From contig OX485806.1 in the NCBI GenBank assembly GCA_950295325.1, positions 30,320,001-30,384,000 of the forward strand: 64,000 nt of DNA. The letters are read 5' to 3'. The stretch's first letter is position 1; the number at the start of each line of letters is the position of its first letter. The notes under the pieces are model-generated. The model saw only the letters and a list, made by a program, of their open reading frames with translations, did not search any database and was not told where the DNA came from. The stretch is from Polytrichum commune (taxonomy: Eukaryota; Streptophyta; Polytrichopsida; Polytrichales; Polytrichaceae). Both the position numbers and the translations under genes were made by a program. Of the stretch, positions 33,220-45,194 are shown piece after piece.

Positions 33220-34559
33220 GTGTGGATCCAACATAAGAACTGGCACCAAAAGGACATGTGTGTGAACGAGATTCGATTACATGCTCAAAAATTGTTAAAT
33301 CATTCTCGGTTCAATAGTCAGCATGATAGGAGGGATCTATACGACTACTTAACGTGCTTGACAATCTTCACTTTGATAAAGAATTAGGTATTCATGTAAG
33401 AATTTTTTTTTTCAGCGAATGGTTATGGGGATGACGTGGATATGTTTTTGGCATTGCATCCATTTCTTCTAGGATATTTAACACACAATTAGTACAAGAT
33501 GATAAGCATATCAAATTAAAAGTTGTAATTATTTGTCTTATATTTTTGGAGCTTGTATGACTATCTTAAATCCATCATCAAAATTGAAATTTCTTATTTA
33601 TTTTTGAGCAATCATACAATTCTCCCAAATTATGTTGATTGTTGAATCTAAAATCAAGAGCAAATTTTGAATATGTGGTTGAATTTCTTTAAAACCAACA
33701 TGTTTGGATGTCCATTTTTTAGGTCCACACGTAATATACACCACTCAAGAATAGGCCTTCGATTAAGATAACTAATTGAAATAGATCCACTTTAGATAGA
33801 TATACACATGGGGGTGGACTCTTCATACCATGTACAAACTAACGTGAGTGTAAGAAGGGTTATTATTTGTGGCATTAGCGTACTTAGTATACGTAAGGAG
33901 AGGTAGTATTTTTCTTCTAGTATGTACATTTAAAAAGGGTATTAAGAATTTTGGAGTAAATGTAGATGTACAAAAGTGGGCCCTAAGGTTTAGAGGAAGG
34001 TTTTACAAGAGATGTGTTGGTTTTATTCAATTCATGTTTCATCCATGTTGCCATATGGTAATAGTCCTCAATGATTCTTTGTTTGTTTGGTGCAATTGTT
34101 GAGTCACATGCTATGGACAAAGATTTGATCAATGGCTTTCTCGTTGGAAAATGAAAGTGGATTTCATATGTAATAAGGACCTATTTAAGTCATGAATTAT
34201 ATTGTGTATATGTAGTGGATGCATTTAAAAACATTAAATTAAAATACTTAGTATAAATACATAAGTTCATTTTCTAGCCTGCCATTAGTACGTACATGTA
34301 TGTTTTTCTCCATAAAGTTACCGTATAAAGGGGTTTCATTTCATGATGACACAATGCACATCATCTAGGTATACAATGAAGAGTCCACCCCTAGGACTTT
34401 ATCATGTCAATCTTCAAAATTGCATGCAAGGATTTGAGTGGTATATGGAAGGCTTTGTAGATAAGAAATATGGACACCAAAGAGAAAAGTGTTAGAACAA
34501 GATTGTATCATGTGCTCAACATATATGAAATATTATACATTTAATTATAAAACAAATAG
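33220..34559. other. No gene recognised
   Basis: AT-rich sequence. Open frames such as 33869-34102 lack any family feature and have no supporting splice structure. No TIR pair or tandem repeat was found. Confidence 0.45.
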
Positions 34560-35205
34560 GAGGGCATGTGTGACCATTCAAAGAGGAACATGATCTTCAT
34601 TATGACCTCCTATAAATTTGGCATCTCAACTCCAATTTTGAAATTCAAAATGTCATTTTGTGTGATAGGCAACTGCTACCGTGATGATACATTCTCGATT
34701 TGATCTAATGGTCAAAATTTTATGTAGAATTGGAAGGGCCCACAATAAGGTCACAAAATTATTTTGCAAGGACTGACTAAGGAGTCAGGACCCATGTGAT
34801 CATTCAAAGAAAAAAAGGATATTCACTTTGACCTCCTACAATGTTGGCATCTCAACAATTTTGAAAGTTAAAAGGCCAATGTAAACGATTTGCAATTGCT
34901 GACTCAATGATGTATTCTTTATTGATTCAACAACCAAAGTTTTCAATGGAGTTGGAAGTGCCCACAATAAGATCACAAACATTGCTTGCAAGCAAAACTT
35001 AATTGAGAGTCCAAGTGCTCATTCGAAGAGATAGAGAGTTTCACTTTGATCTCCCATAACTTTGGCATCTCAACTTTAACTCTAAAACTTGCAAGGCCAA
35101 TATGCATGATTCACAAACGCTAATTGAATGATACATTCCCAAATGGATCCAACGGCCAAGATTTGTTTGTGGAGTTGGAAGTGCCCATAGTAAGGCCACA
35201 AACCT
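34560..35205. repeat. Three diverged tandem copies of a ~220-bp unit
   Basis: Units start near 34570, 34790 and 35010. Each runs from GTG(A/C)(C/T)CATTC(A/G)AAGAGA through GACCTCCTA...TTGGCATCTCAAC to GAGTTGGAAGTGCCCA(C/T)A and AGGTCACAAA. The copies are strongly diverged, so the array is old. Parts of the same unit occur at about 14330-14390 and 14790-14860. A PIF-type MITE begins directly after the third copy (35212), as another does after the 14.8-kb fragment (14861). Confidence 0.75.
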
Positions 35206-35211
35206 TCCTTA

Positions 35212-35586
35212 GGGCCACTTCACACGTGAGCCAAGGGCCGTCGCCGTGTAATTGTGACAACCCTTGACTCTCATCCAAAAGCCATATCATGGGAAATGGG
35301 AAAGTTATTTTTGTAGAAATTGACATGGTATGCTGGAATATGCATCATGCATGCCTCTTGGATGTGGGCCTACGCAAATCCTAGCACACCATGAAACCTT
35401 ATATATAGTCTATCATGTAGGAATCCATGTAGACTTTTCATCCATGATAAATTTTCTAGGCCCTCAGGCCTTCACCTTTTAGTGTGAAGTGAACTTGGAC
35501 AATTTCAGCCTTTTCGACCAATGAGAGATCTCATAATGCATTGGTCACATACTCACGGGCCTTCAGTCTTGTGTGTGAAGTGGCCC
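35212..35586. mobile_element. PIF/Harbinger-type MITE, GGGCCACTTCACAC family, copy 3 (shortened)
   Basis: A 375-bp element. The ends GGGCCACTTCACACGTGAGC and inverse GGGCCACTTCACACACAAGA match copies 1 and 2. TTA precedes it and TTG follows, so the target duplication has decayed. The interior is shorter and diverged from the other copies but keeps CCAATGAGAG and GTGTGAAGTGAACTTGGAC. Confidence 0.82.
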
Positions 35587-35589
35587 TTG

Positions 35590-38500
35590 ACCCCTTGACT
35601 TCCCAAGCCTATGAAAGGGTTTTTTTAGTGTCTTTCACTCAATGTTGGTTGTGGGATTTTCATGGACAATTTTTGAAGGTTGAAATGGAATTTATCCGTA
35701 AGATCTTTTAACATGGGAGATGTGCTATTTCGAGGGGGGGAAATGGGCATGGAAAACCCTTTGGATTTTGGGATTATAACAATTGAAAGAAGGGATACAC
35801 AAGAATATGCCATGTTTTATCCCCAAAAATTTACATTTGACGAATCAAATTCATTTGGAAAATGAGCGAAATGCATGTGTGTTCCACTAGATGGGAACAA
35901 CTCAATAGTTGAGCACCTAAAATTCTATATGAAAAAATATGCAAACCACAATAGGCTAACCATCTTGCATTTGGAGAATGCAAACCGTCGCATATTCCTA
36001 CCACATATATGCAAAGAATTCCTTGAAAACCTTAGAGTGTCCAAATGTTAAACTAAATGGTCAATATCTGGTCAATGTGAGCACAAACGTTGTATTTACA
36101 TGAACATTAAAATTTATTAAAGAATAATAATGTCACTTTTATCAAATAAACATCATTGATGTTCGTGCAAATTTGCATGGGAGTGGCAACCATTGATTAG
36201 AGTGAACACCTCACATGAGCTCCTAACACAACAAAAACACGACCACTTCCCATTTTACCATTTTTTTCACATTCTAGTCATCTCCAAATTGCACGGGTCA
36301 TATGTTTATGGGAAGACATCCAAGCTGGCTTGATGTTTATAGTTGTTTTGATTGCGGATGAATGAATGAAGTGGGGTTAATGTAGACAATAAATTGTCTG
36401 TCAACCCAAAATGGGTTGCTTGGGAAGTTAGGGGTTTATTACAACCAAGGACCGACTGACTGCTCTGAGGAGCCTGCAATATCCTGGACAATTTATTCAC
36501 TATGTACAGTGACATTGTGACTATACCAATGAATGTAAGTTATGTACCTATAACTAACTTATATGTATGTATACATAGCAAGCATAACAATGATGAACTT
36601 GGTATTGCAGGTGGCATCAAAACAACTACTAATGTAGATATACGGAAAATGGTGAAAGCTGATTCGGCCAGAAAGAGTGGCATGAAATTTGTGCAATATT
36701 TTTCAGAGATGGAGTAGAGAAAATGATGGGAAACGTAAGTCGTTTCACAATGTTATTCTCTATAAACAATTAGTTACATTTTGCCATAGAGGTAAGTAAG
36801 GCAAACTCCTTATTTGTACACTAGAGTCTCCCTAGTCTGAGCATCAAAATATCACTTTGAATACGAATGCAAACAAAACGGTTAAGTCAATGGCATCCAA
36901 AAGTGATCACAAATTGTGTGAAACAACACCTATCTAGCCAATCACTGCATTCCACTTATCATTGTATCCTTTTCAGACCATTGCTTTTATAATAAGCTAT
37001 TTTGGGTCCACATAATAATCATTCTACCCGTAGTCTAATGCACTAGTAGTAGTCATTCACCAAATTTGTTTTTTCTACCTTATGGCACAAGGTGTCCTCT
37101 CAGAGTCTTTTGCATTGGTCACTTGACATGAGACTTTGAAAGGTGGCCAATGCCAATTCTTTCATGTCATGTTGCCAAGACTTATGAGTCAATATTTATT
37201 TTGTCTTCATGAACCAATTTGGGCCACGCAATTATAGAGGGTCCTCTCGAATTGGAGAACCCTTTCATTGTTAAATAATGGCATAGAGATTAGCCCTATC
37301 ATTGGTAAGAGCGTGTTCACATGTTATTATTTACAAGTCCTTCTAAACCCTCACCGTCAATTTACAAGTGAATTTTAGCGAAAATGGGTTTCCATGCATT
37401 CTCCTTCTCACCAATTTAGAGGTGCTCTCTCCCTCTAAAACTTTCCGCCCCTTATTATATTCAACTTTTAGAGGGGTGGGTTCCAACTCCTCTATCGAGA
37501 AACCAACTATCAATACCTCACAATCTTTGACCAAATAAAATCTTAGCTTCAATCGTTTCTATGTAAGGCCTTGTGTATTATAAGATAGTAGTTCCGATTA
37601 TAAGACCCACAATTTACAAAGGTCACACATAATGAACATGGGGGACATATAATGAGACTACTCCCCTCTAAAGTAATGTTACACGATTTAGTGCAACATC
37701 CGATACCTAGAATGTCTCTGATACATAAGGAAATTCCACAAGGTCTATTGAAGTGTGGCATTCCCGTTGAAGAAGGCCACAAAAGAATATGGCGTACTCT
37801 ATAGGTGGACTTCCAACCGCTCTCACGACCTTTAGCAATTCCAAGAGTCGGCAATCAACAAAAACATCAATAATATCATAGTACAATGGTTAGGGGTGGA
37901 ATGTTCTAAAATGTTGGTACATGTTACCTCAAACATGTGGCAAACTCAACCAAGGATAAATCAACCTTTAAATTTTATGGAGCATTCTTTCGAGATGGTG
38001 TTTCCATCTTTGAAGTAGGTAAAGGTGTTGTGGATGACATCATGAGTTCAGAATTAATCTACTCGTGCGTTGGTTGAATATCAATGAACATGACCTTGGC
38101 AACAACTGGACCGATACTATTGAGAAATTGTTGTCTTTCATGTGGACATGCAAGCAACATATATATCCCTTTTGGGGTTGGATGGGGGTGGAGGGATCAT
38201 ACTCTGAAACAATAATGTTGACAAAGAAAAAAAACCAAACATGAAATGTGTATCGAGGACAATGCATGAACATGCTCTGACTTGGTTTGTTGTGGCAATA
38301 ATTGGAGGAGCAGTCTAGAAAGGGATGATTGCCAACTAGGACATGAGAACGATATCTTGGAAGGAACTTGGCTCCGATGTTTCAAGATTTATTACCATGT
38401 CATCCACATTTTCATCATCTCGAGGATTATACTCGTGGTGGTGTATGTATTGGATAGCCAAATCCTAGATTACAGTCATGAAAGTCTCAAGAAATGTGTC

Positions 38501-38922
38501 TTGAATGGCTCTTCCACATCCTATCAAACCAAAAGTTCAAAGAATAATTTGATTTCCATGATAGAAATAGTTGGCATTGAACAACAACAATGTGGTTCAA
38601 TGGTAGGAACATAAAATGAGTATCTCACCGTGCTTGCCTATAAAACACCTGATATCCACGTCCTCTTGCCATAACAACTAGCTAATTATGACAAGGATGA
38701 TCTTAATGGTTCTAAAATCCTTGTGTTGTTGTGTTCAAGCCAAGTCAAACAAGGCATCATGGTTTTTGGTAGTATCAAGTGTAGCCCTTGCTTGAACATT
38801 CTCGCATTATTTCTGCAAGTCCCCAAACCAAAATTATAAGGATGACCCAAGAGAATTCAATACTCCTCATCAAGTATTTGGAACCAAGCATCATGGTCAA
38901 AGTCATCCCTTGCTATTCCTAT
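35590..38922. other. No gene recognised
   Basis: Non-coding sequence with several short frames. A frame at 36502-36717 has a charged end (KADSARKSGMKFVQYFSEME) preceded by TTGGTATTGCAG, which looks like a splice acceptor. No partner exon could be found, so I do not call a gene. A 69-codon minus frame at 37343-37552 is likewise isolated. Confidence 0.45.
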
Positions 38923-39187
38923 TGAAGCACAATAGAACTAGAGATCAGATTGCACAAGCTAATACACATACACCAAGGCATATGAACAATGTTTGGAGTG
39001 AGATGATTGCCTCCACTCTTTGCTTTGTTTTTCTGGCATTTTTCATTTTCGGTTCATACAATGGATATGAGATATCTCCACTCTCATTTCTCACAAAACA
39101 TATGAGCTTATTCAAACCTTATTCATTTATATAATTCTAACCTTTACTATTCAATGACTTTAAACAACCTAATGCTCTACCTCAACA
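38923..39187 (-). repeat. 3' LTR of copia element A
   Basis: A 265-bp repeat reading TGTTGAGG...TTCA on the minus strand. It is directly preceded (39188 upward) by a purine-rich AAAGTGGGAG tract and the RNase H C terminus. Two diverged copies occur at 41841-42108 and 44939-45194. Shared blocks include GGCATATGAACAATGTTTGG and TTCATACAATG. Confidence 0.85.
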
Positions 39188-40780
39188 CTCCCACTTTGCG
39201 AGTAGTCAAAGGCTTGTAATCCCATTGTCCTAGTTAGTCCTTAATGCCTATCATTTGCAAGTACTTTAGTAAGCACGTCGGCTATCATGTCCTCCGTTGA
39301 ACAATATTTCAAAAATATTTCTCCCTCTCTTAGTTTTTGTCAAATAAAACGATGTTGATCATCGATGTGTTTAGTGTGCAAATGGTGTGTGGGATTCTAT
39401 ATAAGTACTGTACATCCTTGATTGTCACACATGATGGATGTTGCTCTTTCTTGTACAAATCCCATATCTGCCAAAAGTTGCCTAAGCCAAATAGCCTCAT
39501 TCATGCAATGACTAGTGGCCATGTACTCTACTTTTATTATAAATAATGCAATGGTTGGTTGTTTCTTGCAGTTTCATGAAATTACTTCAACTCCCACAAA
39601 GAGCAAATACCCCATGGTGGATCTCCAATTGTTTGCATCTCCCACCCAATTGGCATCACAAAATCCTTGAAGACAATGTCCTTGCGTCCAAGACATAATT
39701 TGAAGTCCAATGTGCCCTTCATATACCTCGTGATGTATTTTACAACCATCCAATGTGGTGAACTAACCCTAGACATGAATTGACTCACCGTACTTACGGC
39801 AAATGCAAGATCAATACTCGTACCCACCAACGCATACATGGGTGGTCTTGCCACCGCATTGTATGGAATTCATTCCATTTCTCTTTGTACATTCCTAAAT
39901 TCCTCATCTAAAAATCTTGACAACTTGGAGTTGACATTGGATAGGCTCCGATCGCTTTGCATTCTTTTATGTTAAGATGCTTGAGGACCTCCTCAATGTA
40001 CCTTCTTAGGATCATGGCACTGGTACAAAGTTCTTTATTTCTCTCAAATTCCACTCCGAAATAACAATGCAACTTTCTGAGATCACTCATTTCAAATTCA
40101 TTTCCAAACTTTAACTCGAGTTACTTCAACTTGGCAACCTCACTTACCAAAATGATGAAGTCATCAACATAAAGGATTGCCACCAAGAAGAACTCACATG
40201 TTTGTTTGATGTACAATAAATGATTTGCTTGGCTCTTAGAAAAATCCTCGTTGATGAAGAACGAGTTGATTTGGTGGAACCACGCCCTCGGTGATTATTT
40301 GAGCCCATATAATGTTTTCTTGAGTTAGCATACAAAGATGTTCTTCCCCCCTCTTATACAAATCCCTCGGGTCAATCCATATAGATTTCCAATTCCAACT
40401 TTCCATCCATTTGGTGGATCTCCCAATCCATGGTAGCTCCAATTGCAAGTATGCATCTAATGATGACGAACCTAAGAACATAGGAACTTTTCTCATTGAA
40501 GTCTACTTTAGCAACTTAAGAATATATTTATTCTAATAACCTTACCTTATGCCTAATAATTTGGCTGAATGCATTCATTTTGGTATGGAACATCAATTTG
40601 CATCTTACACTCTTGTGATCTTTCAATATTATAGTAAATTCCCACGTTCTATTGGTCATCAACAAATCATATTTTTCTTGCATTGCAGCCTCCCACTTGT
40701 TTACATCCTTGCACAAACTCCAAGGATCATCAAGACATGACACATTGGCCCATCCTACATCATGTTGTGGCAAAATATGG
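39188..40780 (-). pseudogene. Copia reverse transcriptase / RNase H, broken
   Basis: Fragments in three frames follow the copia RT-RH order. 40773-40528 is the RT start (DVNKWEAAMQEKYDLLMTN, NRTWEF). About 40180-40150 holds the catalytic LYVDDFIILV (YVDD). 40090-39908 has LHCYFGVEFERN and RRYIEEVLKHLNI. 39854-39582 has YALVGTSIDLAFAVSTVSQF and LKGTLDF-like KYITRYMKGTLDF. About 39380-39210 carries the RNase H end, KHIDDQHRF and KYCSTEDMIADVLTKVLAN. Multiple frameshifts and stops interrupt it, so no enzyme can be made. Confidence 0.88.
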
Positions 40781-41442
40781 TTCTTTCATCACTTTCCAAG
40801 TGGTCGGCTCTCCCTGGAGGGATATATTCACTCTTCACCGAGTTTCTTCACATCGACACCATTTCTCATTGGTCCTTCTTTTGCCTCTTGGTATGCAACG
40901 TGGTTTTCTCCCACTTGCTCTTCACGTTCCTCAATATCTTCACCAATATCAACCAAAGTTTATTTGAAAGATGCATCTACCGCATTCACCGTAAGGGCTT
41001 CATTTCTTCCACTTTGACACATCTCAAAATTGTTCCCTACACTCGTACTATCCACTATGAACATAATCTTCATTTTTTATGATTTTATTATTTTACATGT
41101 ACATGAGCCTATATACGTTGGTGTTTTTAAATTATTTAGAGAACAAACATTTGGTACATATTGTATCAAGCTTATCCCTCTATTCATCGGGCACCATCGT
41201 ATAAACTATACATCCGAATACACGTATGTTTTAATCCAAGGTCTCCTCCTATTTCATGCTTCTTTGGACATAATTGAGCACAAAATTCTTCATGGACATT
41301 AATTACGTGTATAAACTGCATTCGCCACCATTCCTCACAAAATTATTTGTTGAGCTTATGACCATGAAGTATGTTCTTTGCCATCTTCACGATGGTGCAT
41401 ATTGGATGCTCCAGTATTCCGTTTCGTTGAAACCTATACGGG

Positions 41443-41838
41443 ATGGATATTTTCTTCTTGATGCCATGTTCTTTCGGAATAAACTCCTACCGTTGTCCGA
41501 CCGAAACACCTCGATCTTATGTTTTGATTGCATTTCTACAAAGGCGCTTGAACTCCTTGAATCTCTTCAAGCACTCCCCTTTCGCCTTCAACATGTACAC
41601 CCACACCTTCCTCGAGAAATTGTTAATAAAGGTGACAAAATGTCTTGTACCGTCCATGGATATGGTCCTTATGAAGTCACATACATCTGAATGTTCAATC
41701 TCCAAAGACTTAGTTGTTTACCTCCCCTCGTCGTTGGAAAATGTTGCCATGTATTGCTTACCCTTAATGCACACTTCACAAACCAACAAAGATGTGGCAC
41801 GAGGAATTTTTCTAAGGTTGATGTTACTTACCATGTTT
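41443..41838 (-). pseudogene. Copia integrase core and part of GAG-pre-integrase, broken
   Basis: On the minus strand 41705-41517 reads EIEHSDVCDFIRT, HFVTFINNFSRKVWVYMLKA and ECLKRFKEFK, the N-terminal half of the copia integrase core. FRSDNG, the second catalytic Asp motif, follows at about 41505-41485 in another frame. Upstream sequence to 41838 matches the pre-integrase region of element B (42780-42920) and is cut off abruptly by element B's LTR. Confidence 0.85.
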
Positions 41839-41840
41839 AT

Positions 41841-42108
41841 TGAAACACAATAAAACTAAAGATCTGATTGTACAAGCATATACACATACATAAAGGCATA
41901 TGAACAATGTTTGGAGTGAGATGGTCACCCTAATCCCTTGACTTGTCCTTTATTGTATTTATTCTCTTTGTTTCATACAATGCATATAGGACATCTCAAC
42001 TTCTACTTTTCTACAATCCATGTGGGTATATTTAAACCTTATTCATTCTTAGACTTATAATAAATACTATTCTATAACTACGAGCAACCTAATGCTTTAT
42101 CTTCAACA
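41841..42108 (-). repeat. 3' LTR of copia element B
   Basis: A 268-bp LTR, minus-strand TGTTGAAG...TTCA. It is followed at higher coordinates by the purine-rich AAAGTGGGAG tract (plus-strand CTCCCACTTTGTGAG), identical in layout to the LTR at 38923-39187. Confidence 0.82.
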
Positions 42109-42671
42109 CTCCCACTTTGTGAGTAGTCAAAAGATTACAATTTCATTGTTTTTGATAGTGATTTTTGCTTATCATTCCAAAATGAAGGTCCGAGAGGACC
42201 CTAGACTACCGGGTGATAGTGGAGAGGTACCCATTTTCCGAATGGAGTGGTTGGCAGTTCGATTGCAGTTGTGAAATATTCTTTCTACTTGATAGAAAAA
42301 ACTAGCTAGATAGGTAGGAAGCCAAGAGCCCACCCACCACAAGGTAGGCAATAAACCCCATCATACACCAAGAGGGTGTCTGAGGAGGGTCTGGCCAACA
42401 ACCTCAAATTCACTTAAGATTGCCCGACGTTGGTAATTTATTTATTTATTCCTAAATAATATATTTATGAATGACATGATTTCATACAACTTCAAATCAT
42501 CGTCTAAATGTGTCTCGTTTCCCCTTTCTACAACATATCGGTGCAATATGTGGTTCTTCTACCATTCATGAAACACCCATCGCAACATTGGAAGGTATCT
42601 CCGCTCCTTTTAAGCCTACCCCTCTCCATCAACAACTCATCTTGGTTACATTCCCTCGTTAGAATTGTTTG

Positions 42672-43193
42672 CTAGTCCTCATTTCTCCCATTTGGATGCA
42701 TTTCCAAATCACTCCTACTACTCATTCTATCATCTATTAACACAACATTTTTTATACTCCCAAACACATCTGAATATGCTATATCCAATGGATTATTTGT
42801 TCGCCTTCCCCTATCATTGGGAAATGTTGCCCTAAGTTGTTGTTCCTCAATGCATGTTTCATGAATCAACGAAGACATGGTCCAAGGAATTTCGCTAAGG
42901 TTCATGCCACTCACCATGCTTTGAAGTGCATGAACACACTTCCCATTCAAATACCCAAGCCGACGATTCCCACAATTAAATGCATAGTATTTTCTCCACA
43001 ATTGTGCCAAATGGGTCACACCCGCTCCATTCACCTTGTTAAACTTCAATTCATACAAATTGCCATTACGTAGTCCCATAGCAACCACCTCTCCATCCAG
43101 ACCTCTCACAATACATTCATTATGATTGAATTGTATTTTCAACAACAACTTACCGCAAACAAATTTGCTTGGAACTTGGGCCATGGAGGGCAT
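42672..43193 (-). pseudogene. Copia GAG-pre-integrase region of element B
   Basis: A frame of 173 codons with the copia pre-integrase pattern: NECIVRGLDGEVVAMGLRNG, NLYELKFNKVNGAGVTHLAQ, RRLGYLNGKCVHALQSMVSG and CIEEQQLRATFPNDRGRR, reaching the start of the integrase core (YSDVFGS). The metal-binding His/Cys set is degraded: the expected LWHRRLGH segment is altered and its final His is Tyr. After SIKN the homology ends and the remaining residues are unrelated, marking the edge of the internal deletion. Confidence 0.85.
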
Positions 43194-43432
43194 TCTTGAT
43201 ACAAATTCTCTTAATTTTTCTTTTCACTATGACCTAAATTATAATAAAACCCATTTTGATGGTTTCCACGACACCTTCTTCACCCAAATAGACATTACAT
43301 GAAGCAATTACCTCGTATGTGTGAAATGTTGCCTTGGGAAGTCATGTAGTTTGATGCTCCCGAATTCATGATCCACTTACACATCGCCTCCAAATGCTCC
43401 CCATGTTGCGTTGCGAATGCATAATTATCATC

Positions 43433-44165
43433 CTATTTCATTTTAGTATTTTCTTTATTGTTGTTCTTGCCTTGTAGCAAAAATGCACAATGTGGCCCAG
43501 TTTGCCACAATAATATATAATAAATCCTGACGTCTTTAAACCAATATGGATTGCCTATGTTGTCTTGACACAACACCAATACGGCATCATCACCTTTGGA
43601 TTCCCTTCTTTCCTTCTTCAACATCTCGTGCATCAAACGTGCCGTCACGTACTCCATAATCAACTCCGTCATCGGTATCGTATCCAAGGCCGTGATCAAG
43701 TATTTGTAAGAAGGTGGCTTATGCTCGAGCAAAGTCGTGACAAAATCTTCACTTTTCATAGGTACCTCCAAGCAAATAAGCCGATCCTCAAGTGCCTTGA
43801 CCTTGTTAACGTGATTCAACAAGTCATCACCTTTTTGCATCTTACACGTGAAAGACTTGCGGCGAACAAAGAGAATGTTGGACAAACTCATCATCTCGTG
43901 GATGTTACAAAGGATTTTCCATGCCTTTGCTTGTGTTTTACAACTCCTAATATGCGTAAGTTGGTTGTCCGCCAAGTTGAGCATAATGATGGACATTGTC
44001 TTTTTTACACACCTTTGGTATTATTTCCTCACTTTGGGATAAGCGTTGGAAAGTGGAGCTCCCTCGGATTAGCCCACGATGCCCCAAAGATCCACAAAAA
44101 TGCACACCTTCTCCAATTTGAACTTCCAAATATTGAAGTTCTCTCCGTTGAACTTGTTGACTCAA
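43433..44165 (-). pseudogene. Copia gag of element B, frameshifted
   Basis: Two frames together make a copia gag. 44165-43947 (QYLEVQIGEGVHFCGSLGHR) is the N-terminal part. 43996-43433 carries LNLADNQLTHIRSCKTQAKA, WKILCNIHEM, SLSNILFVRRKSFTCKMQKG and DDLLNHVNKVKALEDRLICL. The CCHC zinc knuckle expected near the C terminus is destroyed (CQDNIGNPYWFKDVRIYYIL...). Frames shift between the two parts, so the gene is dead. Confidence 0.85.
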
Positions 44166-44229
44166 ATACCGTCATCCTCAAGTATTGTCATGTTACACTT
44201 AAATATTGGGGATACATTGTTTAATCACT

Positions 44230-44640
44230 CAAATGAGTGTTTTCTTAACGTTTATATACTCAATGACTTACATACCTTAGTCAATCCCTCTTAAAGCTAT
44301 ATAAATCCTTCTTGGACTTAAATATACCCTTGAACCTCATTATATTAAAATCATGCATTTTGGCTCTCAAATGTGCCCTTAAATTCTAATCCAATCAAAT
44401 AAATATTTTTGTTCTAAAATGTGTATTTCCTCCCTCAATCCACTCAAGTGATAACCTTTTCAACTCAAATGAACCCTCTTGCTATCAAATCTGCCTTTGC
44501 ATCCTAAATCCTCTCAGATCAAGCCCTTAGAATACAAATGTGCATTTTGATCCTCAAACTATTCAAAACAAACATTTTTGAACTCAAATGCGCCTTTGCA
44601 CTCCTAATATATTAAATCAAACCCTCTTCAACTTATTGTG
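44230..44640 (-). repeat. Degenerate ~70-bp tandem repeat in the leader of element B
   Basis: Between gag and the 5' LTR, a motif such as CTCAAATG(T/C)GCCTTT...CCTAAT/CCTCAA...AATCAAACCCT recurs about five or six times at roughly 70-80 bp spacing. It is old and diverged. Tandem leader repeats in an LTR element are unusual but known; here it may equally be a later expansion. Confidence 0.5.
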
Positions 44641-44938
44641 CTATCACAACCTCAAAATCACCATCCAAATGCATCAAATACACATTTAAGCAATACAAAC
44701 ATTCAAATCAACACTTACAACCTTTAAATGTGTAAATGTACACCTCTGATGTTTTAATCTCAAAACCTCCAAGCCTCCAAACACCAACCAATATCCCAAA
44801 CGCGCTCCAATGCACTTCCAACACAAAGTATTCCAAAACGTTCCGCTAAACATAAAAAACCTTTCAAAATCCACTCCCTAACCAACTAGCAATCAAATCT
44901 CTTATTCTAGAATCTACATGAATGGGCCCATAACCTAT

Positions 44939-45194
44939 TGAAACTAGAGACCATATTGCATCAACAAATACATAATTACAAAGGCATATAAACAATGTTT
45001 GGAGTGTGATGGTCACCCTCACCCCTTGCCCTTTTATTGCATTTTTTCCTCCTTGGTTCATACAATGCATATGGGATATTTCAACTCCCATTTCGTCACA
45101 AGACCATATGGGTTTGTTCAAACCTTTTTCACTCTTAAACCTCTTACAAACAATATCTTATGTCTACAAACAACCTAATGGTCTATCTTCAACA
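44939..45194 (-). repeat. 5' LTR of copia element B
   Basis: A 256-bp repeat with minus-strand TGTTGAAG...TTCA ends, homologous to 41841-42108 and 38923-39187 with many substitutions and small gaps. Next to it (44938 downward) the minus strand reads ATAGGTTATGGGCCCATTC, where the primer-binding site should lie. I could not assign the tRNA. Confidence 0.8.

Larger units (their letters stand above)
41841..45194 (-). mobile_element. Ty1-copia element B, nested in element A, pol deleted
   Basis: A minus-strand element with LTRs at 41841-42108 (3') and 44939-45194 (5'), inserted into the GAG-pre-integrase region of element A. Element A's sequence stops at 41838 and resumes at 45195 at the equivalent codon, judged by aligning both sides to B's own pre-integrase at about 42905-42925. 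B retains gag and pre-integrase but lacks integrase, RT and RNase H. The 560 bp between its polypurine tract (from 42109) and 42672 are unrelated to copia as far as I can see. No clean 5-bp duplication remains; both junctions end in T-rich bases (TTTAT left, ATTTT right). The LTRs are clearly diverged, so the insertion is old. Confidence 0.8.

Noticed and set aside
36502-36717. Possible exon with charged C terminus after a splice-acceptor-like TTGCAG
   Set aside because: No upstream or downstream partner exon could be joined, and no family is recognisable.
40549-41853. Several + strand frames of 60-138 residues
   Set aside because: They are antisense shadows of the minus-strand copia integrase and reverse transcriptase.
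42672-43193. Element B's GAG-pre-integrase as an intact gene
   Set aside because: It is a domain fragment without its own start context. The zinc-binding residues are damaged and homology stops at the deletion edge.
43565-44224. A 219-residue + strand frame
   Set aside because: Antisense to the copia gag of element B; the minus-strand translation carries the recognisable gag motifs.
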